From a bacterium (lineage in GTDB: Bacteria > Bacillota_I > Bacilli_A > RF39 > UBA660), in contig JAUNMG010000011.1 of assembly GCA_030531905.1 (NCBI GenBank), positions 1 through 40,071 on the forward strand: 40,071 nucleotides of DNA, in the 5' to 3' direction. A model generated the notes under the pieces. The model was given only the letters and a program-made list of their open reading frames with translations. It had not been told where the DNA came from and made no database searches. A program made the translations under genes and the position numbers. Shown here piece by piece: positions 20,099 through 25,884 of this stretch (positions are counted from its first letter, which is position 1; every line of letters starts with the position of its first letter).

Positions 20099-20127
20099 AT
20101 TCTATATTATTTTTATAGAATTGTCAA
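20099..20127 (-). promoter_or_regulatory. Promoter of the rsmC-like gene
   Basis: -35 TTGACA (20127-20122), 17 bp spacer, -10 TAGAAT (20104-20099). It lies between the tandem terminators of the upstream RNA unit and the leader hairpin. Confidence 0.75.
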
Positions 20128-20151
20128 TCATTTTTTAAATTTTTGTTTCAT

Positions 20152-20188
20152 AAAAAAAGATAGTTACAAATGACACATAACTATCTTT
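20152..20188 (-). terminator. Second terminator of the candidate RNA unit
   Basis: Perfect 11-bp stem AAAGATAGTTA/TAACTATCTTT, an 11-nt loop and a T7 tail on the minus strand. It directly follows another terminator. Confidence 0.8.
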
Positions 20189-20218
20189 AAAAAAAGTATA
20201 ACTCTAATTCCGTATACT
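20188..20218 (-). terminator. First terminator of the candidate RNA unit
   Basis: 6-bp stem AGTATA/TATACT with a 12-nt loop, followed by seven T on the minus strand. The stem is weaker than that of the next hairpin. Confidence 0.55.
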
Positions 20219-20407
20219 CATTGTCACCAATTTGTAACAGAATCATCTACTTTTTTATCAAATATACAAATCTGATAAATTAATACATTTTGGTTTAAAA
20301 TGAATAGTTGTTAAGTAGAAACTACCTACCATTGTCATTATGGCCAACCAATTATCTATAAAGTTTTCCTTCTTTGACTGTAACTACTAGTACATTACTA
20401 TACTAAC
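20188..20407 (-). ncRNA. Candidate noncoding RNA (about 220-255 nt) upstream of rsmC-rpoB
   Basis: A predicted transcript from a perfect promoter (TTGACA-17-TATAAT) to two tandem terminators, with no start codon plus ribosome site leading into a useful frame. The next gene has its own promoter, so this unit looks self-contained. The most defined local fold is a small hairpin (CCAT/ATGG) around 20330-20345. The segment GUUACAAAU (20238-20230) is fully complementary to AUUUGUAAC in the second terminator (20171-20163), a possible switch. I see no T-box, SRP, RNase P, tmRNA or 6S hallmark. It could instead be a long leader read through into rsmC-rpoBC. Confidence 0.4.
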
Positions 20408-20413
20408 AAATTC

Positions 20414-20442
20414 ATTATATCTAAATATAAAATCCTTGTCAA
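20414..20442 (-). promoter_or_regulatory. Consensus promoter of the candidate RNA
   Basis: -35 TTGACA (20442-20437), 17 bp spacer, -10 TATAAT (20419-20414). It is a full match to the vegetative consensus and the strongest promoter in the window, yet no gene follows for 390 bp. Confidence 0.85.
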
Positions 20443-20485
20443 TCATTTTTTATACTTATTTTAATATTTATATTTACTAATATTA

Positions 20486-20521
20486 ATACAAAAAAATAAA
20501 AGGCTTTTAACCTCTTATTTT
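20486..20521 (-). terminator. Terminator inside the gene-free stretch
   Basis: 11-bp stem with one G-U pair (AAAATAAGAGG/CCTTTTATTTT), 7-nt loop, T-run. It lies 44 bp upstream of the consensus promoter and separates two transcription units. Confidence 0.72.
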
Positions 20522-20969
20522 GGCATACTGGAATTTTTTTAATTCCAATAATTTTTTGTAAAATCATACCATTAATATAGATGAAGTTATTAACCACAAA
20601 TATAAAACAATATTCATTTACTAAGAAAAACAATTATAATATACCACTATATCGTATACTATAACTAAACTAAGATTTTATCAAATATTATAATACTTAC
20701 ATCTTTTAGAATATAAATATCATAATATAAAACAAAACCCCTTGAAAATTGATAAATATAAATTTATCTAAAGTTAAGGATTCATCATCCCGAGTTTTTA
20801 ATATTATACTTAAAATATTATCAGTATCTTAAATATATATTAAGAGTTTTCTTTCTCTTTACAAAGTTACAGTCATCCTATTTGTGATAATTATTAATTC
20901 ATACAAATCAATTAATCAACATATATGCATTTTATAGACATACATATAAGCTGACAAATTATCTAGGAT
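20486..20969 (-). ncRNA. Candidate second noncoding transcript, gene-free stretch after rplL
   Basis: A TTGACA-17-TATAGT promoter right after the rplL terminator could give a transcript of about 480 nt ending at the terminator near 20490. No frame with a ribosome site is seen; the longest short frames are under 20 codons. Visible folds are a 5'-end stem AUCCUA(bulge)UUUGU with ACAAAUAGGAU (20969-20954 with 20885-20875) and a possible three-way junction closed by AAAACUC/GGGGUUUU (20798-20792 with 20741-20734) holding GGAU/AUCC and GAUAAAU/AUUUAUC hairpins. Two more pairings, UGGUAUG/UAUGCCA and GGAAUU/AAUUCC, precede the terminator. High A+T makes chance pairing likely, so this is tentative. 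Confidence 0.28.
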
Positions 20970-20975
20970 ATTTAA

Positions 20976-21004
20976 ACTATATACTGTATTTTTTGCTTTG
21001 TCAA
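20976..21004 (-). promoter_or_regulatory. Promoter downstream of rplL
   Basis: -35 TTGACA (21004-20999), 17 bp spacer, -10 TATAGT (20981-20976). It starts 7 bp after the rplL terminator, and no gene follows for nearly 1 kb. Confidence 0.65.
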
Positions 21005-21010
21005 TACAAA

Positions 21011-21043
21011 AAACAAAAAAATGCACCAAAGTGCATCTTTTTT
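21011..21043 (-). terminator. Terminator of rplJ-rplL
   Basis: Stem ATGCAC/GTGCAT extended by A-U pairs, 4-nt loop, tail TTTTTTTGTTTTTTG. It lies 13 bp after the rplL stop. Confidence 0.9.
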
Positions 21044-21055
21044 ATGTAAAGTTAA

Positions 21056-21424
21056 TTACTTAACTTCAACTGTAGCTCCAGCTTCTTCAAGCTTAGCTTT
21101 AATTTCATTAGCTTCATCAGTAGAAATGTTTTCTTTAACAACACCATTGTTGTCAACGATATCTTTAGATTCTTTTAATCCTAATCCAGTAATTTCTTTA
21201 ACTACTTTAATAACTCCAACCTTAGCAGCTCCAGCATCAGCGATTGATACTGTTACAGTACTAGGTGCAGCTTCAGCAGCAGCTCCTGCTGCAGGTGCAG
21301 CAACAGCAACAGCAGATGGATCAACACCAAATTCTTCTTTCATTGCATCTACTAATTCTTTAATTTCTAATAAATTCATTTCTTTTAAACTACTAATAAA
21401 ATCTTCTTTTGTTAATTTAGCCAT
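21056..21424 (-). CDS. rplL: 50S ribosomal protein L7/L12
   Basis: 122-residue stalk protein that recruits translation GTPases. It has an N-terminal dimerisation helix (LTKEDFISSLKEMNLLEIKEL), an Ala-rich hinge (AVAVAAPAAGAAAEAAP) and a C-terminal GTPase-binding domain with KVGVIKVVKEITGLGLKESK. The length is normal. The start has AAGGAGG upstream, 29 bp after rplJ. It is the last gene of the secE-to-rplL series before a strong terminator, the usual arrangement since L12 is made in excess over L10. Confidence 0.98.
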   Translation of the reverse strand: MAKLTKEDFISSLKEMNLLEIKELVDAMKEEFGVDPSAVAVAAPAAGAAAEAAPSTVTVSIADAGAAKVGVIKVVKEITGLGLKESKDIVDNNGVVKENISTDEANEIKAKLEEAGATVEVK

Positions 21425-21453
21425 TTTATAATCCTCCTTAAATTTAATTATTT

Positions 21454-21954
21454 TTAATTTTCTTCTTCTTCTTTTTGTTGACTATATAAGTCTAAGCAAA
21501 TTGATAAGTCTTTTACAAGTCCTATCATACCGCCAGCAAGCATAGTAAGTAATCCTTCTCTTGAAGGTAATGTTGCATATTCAGCAAGTTTTGCTTGATC
21601 TGCAAGTTCTCCATCAACAATCCCTACTTTTAATACTAATGCTGGATGGTCTTTAGCAAAATCACTTAAGATCTTAATTGCTGATACTTGATCGTTACTA
21701 AATGCGAATGCACTAGGACCAACTAAGCTATCTTTAAGATCAATTTTTAAATCATCAAAAGCTCTTGCCATTAAAGTATTTTTATATACTTTATAGTCAG
21801 AATCTGCTTCTCTTAATTTAACACGTAACTCTTTTGCTTCACTATCTGTAATACCACGATAATCAAATAATACGATTGAACTTGATTCTTCAACATGTCC
21901 TTTGATTTCATCGATTACTTTTTGTTTAGCTTCTAGAATCTTTGCGTTTGCCAT
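21454..21954 (-). CDS. rplJ: 50S ribosomal protein L10
   Basis: 166-residue stalk base protein. It binds 23S rRNA through its N-terminal domain (DYRGITDSEAKELRVKLREA, VYKNTLMARAF) and L12 dimers through its C-terminal helix (LLTMLAGGMIGLVKDLSICLDLYS). The length is usual. It is preceded by a structured L10 leader with a terminator, through which L10(L12)4 is known to repress its own operon in Firmicutes. The ATG has AAAGGATG upstream. The operon has its own promoter overlapping the end of rplA. Confidence 0.98.
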   Translation of the reverse strand: MANAKILEAKQKVIDEIKGHVEESSSIVLFDYRGITDSEAKELRVKLREADSDYKVYKNTLMARAFDDLKIDLKDSLVGPSAFAFSNDQVSAIKILSDFAKDHPALVLKVGIVDGELADQAKLAEYATLPSREGLLTMLAGGMIGLVKDLSICLDLYSQQKEEEEN

Positions 21955-21986
21955 TATTCCACATCCTTTCTATCATTTTCTATTTA

Positions 21987-22082
21987 GGGATGCCATAAAA
22001 AAGTTCTCAGAATAAATCCCAAGAACTCTTTTCTTTTTAAGTCCTCGGTAGGATTTATTTAACACCTACTGTCTATGGCACC
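21987..22082 (-). promoter_or_regulatory. L10 leader with terminator/antiterminator pair
   Basis: The leader RNA is closed by GGUGCCAUA (22082-22074) with UAUGGCAUCC (21997-21988). It holds the GUAGGUG...CCUACC arm and a terminator stem AGUUCU/AGAACU (22027-22022 with 22007-22002) plus U6. The segment AAUAAAUCC (22059-22051) is perfectly complementary to GGAUUUAUU in the terminator loop (22019-22011), a 9-bp alternative. This matches the known L10 leader autoregulation of Firmicutes; the switch partner assignment is mine. Confidence 0.82.
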
Positions 22083-22096
22083 AATAAATTGTCTTT

Positions 22097-22125
22097 AGTA
22101 TACTATATGTTTTTTTATTTGTCAA
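22097..22125 (-). promoter_or_regulatory. Promoter of rplJ-rplL
   Basis: -35 TTGACA (22125-22120), 17 bp spacer, -10 TATACT (22102-22097). The -35 lies in the last codons of rplA. Confidence 0.82.
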
Positions 22126-22810
22126 AAGTATTTTCTACTTTTATACCAGGTCCCATTGTTGAAGAAATAGCAATATTCTTAACGTAATCACCTTTAACTG
22201 TACTAGGTTTAACTTTAAGAATAGCACTTACGAAAGCATTTAAGTTTTCTAATAAGTCTTCTTCACTAAATGAAGCTTTACCAATAATACCATGAACGTT
22301 ACCATAAGAGTCAGTTCTATATTCAACACGACCAGCTTTAACTTCATTAATTGCTTTTACAACATCTAATGTAACTGTACCAGTCTTTGGATTTGGCATT
22401 AAACCTCTAGGTCCTAAAACACGACCAATTTTACCAAGTAAAGGCATCATATCAGGTGTTGCAATCATTGTATCAAAATCGAACCAATTTTCTTTTTCGA
22501 TTTTTTCGATCATGTCAACATCACCAACATAGTCAGCTCCTGCTTCTTTTGCTTTTGCTGCATTTTCACCCTTAGCAATAACTAATACTCTAACAGTCTT
22601 ACCAGTTCCCTTAGGTAAAACAATAGCACCACGTAATTGTTGGTCAGCTTTCTTTGTATCTAGATTAAGTCTCATAGCAACTTCTATAGAACCATCAAAT
22701 TTACTAATAGAAGTTTCTTTTACTAGTTTGACTGCTTCTTCTTTAGAATATACTTTACCTTTTTCTACTTTAGAAAAAGCTTCTTCGTATTTCTTACTTC
22801 TCTTTTTCAT
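22115..22810 (-). CDS. rplA: 50S ribosomal protein L1
   Basis: 231-residue L1 stalk protein that helps move deacylated tRNA and represses its own operon by binding mRNA. It has the N-terminal [21 protein letters not shown], the conserved [18 protein letters not shown], the signature [20 protein letters not shown] and the C-terminal [20 protein letters not shown]. The length is normal. The start has AAGGAGG upstream, 76 bp after rplK. The gap contains an imperfect GUGG...CCAC hairpin resembling an L1 site. Confidence 0.98.
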   Translation of the reverse strand: MKKRSKKYEEAFSKVEKGKVYSKEEAVKLVKETSISKFDGSIEVAMRLNLDTKKADQQLRGAIVLPKGTGKTVRVLVIAKGENAAKAKEAGADYVGDVDMIEKIEKENWFDFDTMIATPDMMPLLGKIGRVLGPRGLMPNPKTGTVTLDVVKAINEVKAGRVEYRTDSYGNVHGIIGKASFSEEDLLENLNAFVSAILKVKPSTVKGDYVKNIAISSTMGPGIKVENTFDK

Positions 22811-22824
22811 TATTTTTCCTCCTT

Positions 22825-22870
22825 ATGTGGTTAATTTCGGAATTCATGTAAGCGGACATTCCTTCCACAA
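22825..22870 (-). promoter_or_regulatory. Possible L1-binding hairpin between rplK and rplA
   Basis: The mRNA can fold GUGG (22868-22865) against CCAC (22830-22827), with an inner GGAAU/AUUCC pairing and the purine-rich side GUGGAAGG. It resembles the closing pattern of the L1 site in the rplK leader. Sequence likeness only. Confidence 0.35.
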
Positions 22871-22886
22871 GGTTATTTATTACCTA

Positions 22887-23444
22887 TTATTCTGCACTTT
22901 CTTCAACTGTTGTTTGTGCATCTGCTGCTTCTTTTGCAGCTTCCTTAGCTTCTTCTTTAGCTAATTCAATTTCATGTTCATGAGCTTCAGCTACTTCTTC
23001 TTCAAGTTCTTTATCATTAACTCCTTCAACAGCTATACCCATATTTCTTGCTGTACCTTCAACAATTTTCATTGCTGCATCTACATCATATGCATTTAAA
23101 TCAGGTAATTTGATTTCAGCTATTTCACGAGCTTGTGCTTGTGTTAAAGTTGCAACAATTTCATGTGCTCCTTTAACTGAACCTTTATTGATCTTAGCAT
23201 ATTTCTTTAATAAGAAACTTGTAGGTGGAGTTTTAATAACAAAATCAAAACTTCTATCATCATATATTGAAATTTCTACTGGTAAAATGTCTCCCATTTT
23301 ATCTCTAGTAGCATCATTATATTTAGTACAAAATTCTTGTAAGTTAATTCCTGCTGGTCCTAAAACAGTTCCTACTGGTGGAGCTGGTGTAGCTTTTCCT
23401 GCTGGAATTTGTAATTTTATTTTTTTAATTGCTTCCTTTGCCAC
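22887..23444 (-). CDS. rplK: 50S ribosomal protein L11 with charged C-terminal extension
   Basis: 185-residue L11, about 44 residues longer than the usual 141. The core is complete: [16 protein letters not shown] with the prolines of the thiostrepton region, the central [16 protein letters not shown], then [11 protein letters not shown] and the C-terminal rRNA-binding domain to [12 protein letters not shown] (about 141). The sequence after the Pro-Pro-Val-Gly reads TVLGPAG rather than the common PALGQAG. The extra tail (142-185) is Glu/Ala/Lys-rich ([20 protein letters not shown]...), likely one charged helix. The start is GTG after AAAAGGAGG. It is the first gene of rplK-rplA and has a promoter and an L1-type leader. 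Confidence 0.96.
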   Translation of the reverse strand: MAKEAIKKIKLQIPAGKATPAPPVGTVLGPAGINLQEFCTKYNDATRDKMGDILPVEISIYDDRSFDFVIKTPPTSFLLKKYAKINKGSVKGAHEIVATLTQAQAREIAEIKLPDLNAYDVDAAMKIVEGTARNMGIAVEGVNDKELEEEVAEAHEHEIELAKEEAKEAAKEAADAQTTVEESAE

Positions 23445-23475
23445 GAAAAACGCCTCCTTTTATTTTGTTTTCGCG

Positions 23476-23523
23476 AGTGGTCCAAATAGCTATTACCGCT
23501 TTAATAGGCTTTTGCCTCCCACT
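23476..23523 (-). promoter_or_regulatory. L1 operator in the rplK leader
   Basis: The leader RNA is closed by AGUGG (23523-23519) with CCACU (23480-23476). Inside are the hairpins AGGC-AAAA-GCCU and UAUUA...UAAUA. The GUGGGAG...GGACCAC pattern matches the 23S-like L1 site known in rplK leaders, through which L1 represses the L11-L1 operon. Confidence 0.7.
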
Positions 23524-23554
23524 AAATCTATATTAAATTAAATATAGCCCTTAA

Positions 23555-23583
23555 ATAATAACATAATATTCACACTTTTGCAA
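23555..23583 (-). promoter_or_regulatory. Promoter of rplK-rplA
   Basis: -35 TTGCAA (23583-23578), 17 bp spacer, -10 TATTAT (23560-23555) with extended TGT, just after the nusG stop. Confidence 0.7.
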
Positions 23584-23586
23584 GTA

Positions 23587-24120
23587 TTATGCCTTTTCAA
23601 TTTGATTTAATTCAACTTCTACAGATGTTTCTTGTCCAAACAAGTCAACTGTTAGATTAATTTTTTGATTTGGTAAATCAATTTCTTCAATTTTTCCATA
23701 CATCCCATTGAATGGTCCAGCAACAATTTTAACCTTGCTACCAACTTCTAAATCATTATCTACATCTATTCTAGACATTCCCATATTATTTAGAATTTTG
23801 TCAACTTCATATGGTTGTAATGGAGTAGGCTTAGCACCCTTACCACTTGATCCGATAAATCCTGTTACACCAGGAGTATTACGAACGATATACCATGCTT
23901 CATCAGTCATAACCATTTCAACAAGAATATATCCAGGAAACATCTTTTTTACTTTTTCCTTTGTTACTCCATCTTTTATTTCAACTTCTTTTTGTTCAGG
24001 TACTATAACTCTATAGATATAATCTTCCATATTCATAGATTCAGCTCTCATTAAAAGCTTTTCTTTTACTTTGTTTTCATGACCTGAATAAGTATTTACT
24101 ACATACCATTGTTTATCCAT
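23587..24120 (-). CDS. nusG: Transcription elongation/termination factor NusG
   Basis: 177-residue factor that binds the RNA polymerase clamp and affects pausing, termination and coupling to ribosomes. It has an N-terminal NGN domain (WYVVNTYSGHENKVKEKL, KKMFPGYILVEMVMTDEAWY, RNTPGVTGFIG) and a C-terminal KOW domain (GSKVKIVAGPFNGMYGKIEE). The length matches Bacillus NusG. It lies 16 bp after secE in the universal secE-nusG pair. Confidence 0.98.
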   Translation of the reverse strand: MDKQWYVVNTYSGHENKVKEKLLMRAESMNMEDYIYRVIVPEQKEVEIKDGVTKEKVKKMFPGYILVEMVMTDEAWYIVRNTPGVTGFIGSSGKGAKPTPLQPYEVDKILNNMGMSRIDVDNDLEVGSKVKIVAGPFNGMYGKIEEIDLPNQKINLTVDLFGQETSVEVELNQIEKA

Positions 24121-24136
24121 ATATTATACACTCCTT

Positions 24137-24451
24137 TTACTTAAATAATGATTGAATTAATGCAAAAATTGTATCTATTCCATAAAAGAATAGAGAACAG
24201 AACAAGATAAAAACAATTGTTGCAACAGAATATTTAACCATATCTGTCTTTGAAGTCCAACGAACTTTCTTAGTTTCACTTTTTACACCATTAAAGAAAA
24301 TCATTATATGTTGCCAAACGCTTTTCTTTGACTCTTCTGTTTTCTTTTCTTTCTTTGGTGATTTTTTAGTCGATTTCTTTTCTACCTTTTCTTCTTTTTC
24401 TTCATAATTGACAAGATTTTGTCTTTTCTTTGCCTTTACTATTTCAGCCAT
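24137..24451 (-). CDS. secE: Preprotein translocase subunit SecE with basic N-terminal extension
   Basis: 104-residue SecE. The core is the conserved amphipathic segment FFNGVKSETKKVRWTSKTDM followed by one membrane helix (about 74-98). Firmicutes SecE is usually near 60 residues; here about 45 extra N-terminal residues precede it, rich in Lys/Glu/Ser (KVEKKSTKKSPKKEKKTEES), probably disordered and cytoplasmic. The ATG has AAAGGTGAT upstream. Identity rests on the core and the secE-nusG pairing. The rpmG gene that normally precedes it is missing. Confidence 0.94.
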   Translation of the reverse strand: MAEIVKAKKRQNLVNYEEKEEKVEKKSTKKSPKKEKKTEESKKSVWQHIMIFFNGVKSETKKVRWTSKTDMVKYSVATIVFILFCSLFFYGIDTIFALIQSLFK

Positions 24452-24489
24452 TAAATATCACCTTTTCTTTGCTTTTTAAATCATAATAA

Positions 24490-24541
24490 AAAACACTCTT
24501 TCGTGTTCACTATTAAAATAGCACAACAACGAAAGAATGTC
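24490..24541 (-). terminator. Terminator before secE, overlapping the secE promoter
   Basis: Imperfect 11-bp outer stem CATTCTTTCGT/ACGAAAGAGTG (24539-24529 with 24504-24494), an inner pairing and a T6 tail on the minus strand. It ends the unit of the upstream membrane protein. Confidence 0.7.
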
Positions 24542-24543
24542 AA
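24515..24543 (-). promoter_or_regulatory. Promoter of secE-nusG
   Basis: -35 TTGACA (24543-24538), 17 bp spacer, -10 TATTTT (24520-24515) with extended TGC. Both boxes lie inside the terminator stem-loop of the upstream gene. Confidence 0.65.
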
Positions 24544-24546
24544 TCT

Positions 24547-25209
24547 TTATTGAATGAATAATATAATATAAGCAAATACTATACCAATTAATATCATAAT
24601 AAGTGGTAAAATCAAAAATCCTGTAAAAGCAGCTTGTTTCTCATCTAGTGAACTATATAATTTTTGAGTTTCTTTATCTGCGTAGGCCATCCCAACGGAA
24701 CTAGCCTTAACCTTTCTCATACCTAAACCGTTACCAGAACCATCTTTTTCTCCAATTTCGTTTTCTAATTTTTCTACTTCTCTTTTATTTCTTTCATTTA
24801 CATAATCACAATAATATACAGGACTATTTCTTTGAATAACACCTCTAAGATAAGGAACTGTATCCTCCGGTAAAAACATTTCAAACTCATTGAAATTTTC
24901 CTTAACAAATTTTTCGTTTAAATTATCCAAGGTATTTGTATAAGCTCCTACTTGCATTAAAGCAAGTATATAAATATTTCTATTTATTTTTTCTTGAGAT
25001 TCATTTTCTTCAAGTTTTTCCACATAATTATACTGAATAGGTGTTAAAGCTTCAGGATTTTTTATTTCTATTTCAGACAAGTTGAAACTACTAATATAAT
25101 AGTCATAACTATGAATATATTTCATAGTGGTTGACATGTTATAAAACAATTTATGCATTTTTTCATCATTCTTTTCAGAACGAAGCCAATCCCTAATATT
25201 CATTCCCAT
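24547..25209 (-). CDS. Unrecognised tail-anchored membrane protein
   Basis: 220 residues, not recognised. The soluble N-terminal part (1-195) is charged and probably helical, with a Tyr-rich patch (MKYIHSYDYYISSFNLSEIE), a segment EMFLPEDTVPYLRGVIQRNS and a Gly/Ser stretch (EKDGSGNGLG) that reads as a linker. One hydrophobic helix closes the protein (FLILPLIMILIGIVFAYIIL), so it should be anchored by its C-terminus with most of it in the cytoplasm. AGGTGA precedes the ATG at 25209; an ATG two codons later is possible. It lies between sigH and secE, where rpmG usually is. No function is assigned. Confidence 0.75.
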   Translation of the reverse strand: MGMNIRDWLRSEKNDEKMHKLFYNMSTTMKYIHSYDYYISSFNLSEIEIKNPEALTPIQYNYVEKLEENESQEKINRNIYILALMQVGAYTNTLDNLNEKFVKENFNEFEMFLPEDTVPYLRGVIQRNSPVYYCDYVNERNKREVEKLENEIGEKDGSGNGLGMRKVKASSVGMAYADKETQKLYSSLDEKQAAFTGFLILPLIMILIGIVFAYIILFIQ

Positions 25210-25249
25210 ATCCTATTCACCTACTATTACAATTGTATAACAAATTTCC

Positions 25250-25276
25250 TAAAAAAAAAATAGCAAAAGCTATTTA
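25250..25276 (-). terminator. Terminator of mrnC-rlmB-sigH
   Basis: Stem AAATAGC/GCTATTT with a short A/T loop and a run of about ten T on the minus strand. The sigH stop codon lies inside the stem. Confidence 0.85.
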
Positions 25277-25875
25277 TTTATATATTTTCTGTATTTATCC
25301 TTTAATTTATGAACAATAGTATCAACTCTACTACATGATATATCTAATAATCTTGCTATTTCTTTATACTTAAATCCGTTACATCTAAGTTCAAATACAC
25401 AACTATCTAGCCCTTCTAAACTATTTTTAAAATGAATACACTCAATATAGTCATAAAGACTTGCCAAATATACATCTGGATTATTAAGTGAGGTCTCATC
25501 TTCTTTTATATATATAACTTGATTATCTAAAGAATCATTATCTATTGATAATAAAGAATTATTAAATTTTCCCTTATTGGTTAAGAATTTACGACAATAA
25601 GCTTTTATCTGTCTTTCAATACATACAGTACAAAATGTATAAAAACAAGCTATATTATCCTCACTAAAACAATTAATAGCATTACTAAGGCCTATGTAAC
25701 CTTCCTGAACTATATCATCCAAATCCATACCCATATGTATCATTTTTTGATAATATCTAGTGGCAATACCAAAAACGATAGGTCTATACTTTTTAAACAT
25801 AATATCTTTTGCTTCATCATCATTTTCTTTTATCAAATATATTTGTTCATAGTCATTAATATTTTTATAGTCCAA
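25270..25875 (-). CDS. sigH: RNA polymerase sigma factor SigH-like
   Basis: 201-residue sigma-70-family factor of the sigma-H/sigma-30 type, which in Bacillus drives early sporulation and competence genes. Region 2 has YRPIVFGIATRYYQKM and LDDIVQEGYIGLSNAI; region 4 has FKYKEIARLLDISCSRVDTI. The identity comes mainly from position: mrnC-rlmB-(yacP)-sigH-(rpmG)-secE is the Bacillus order; the yacP/rae1 gene is missing here. The start is TTG at 25875 with GAGGG 5 nt upstream; no closer ATG keeps region 1.2. It lies 9 bp after rlmB and ends at a terminator. Nothing here shows sporulation, so a competence, cell-surface or stress role is as likely. Confidence 0.85.
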   Translation of the reverse strand: MDYKNINDYEQIYLIKENDDEAKDIMFKKYRPIVFGIATRYYQKMIHMGMDLDDIVQEGYIGLSNAINCFSEDNIACFYTFCTVCIERQIKAYCRKFLTNKGKFNNSLLSIDNDSLDNQVIYIKEDETSLNNPDVYLASLYDYIECIHFKNSLEGLDSCVFELRCNGFKYKEIARLLDISCSRVDTIVHKLKDKYRKYINK

Positions 25876-25884
25876 AATATCCCT

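Noticed and set aside
20290-20345. Purine- or preQ1-type riboswitch suggested by GGUAGUUUCUAC
   Set aside because: Only a short string resembles a riboswitch core. The flanking helices and conserved loops of purine or preQ1 classes are missing, and no purine gene follows.
20439-20633. 64-codon minus-strand frame in the gene-free stretch
   Set aside because: It runs through a terminator hairpin and the -35 box of the consensus promoter, has no Shine-Dalgarno and an AT-driven composition.
21021-21431. 136-codon plus-strand frame with Ala/Ser-rich protein
   Set aside because: It is the antisense shadow of rplL, whose Ala-rich hinge gives long open antisense frames.
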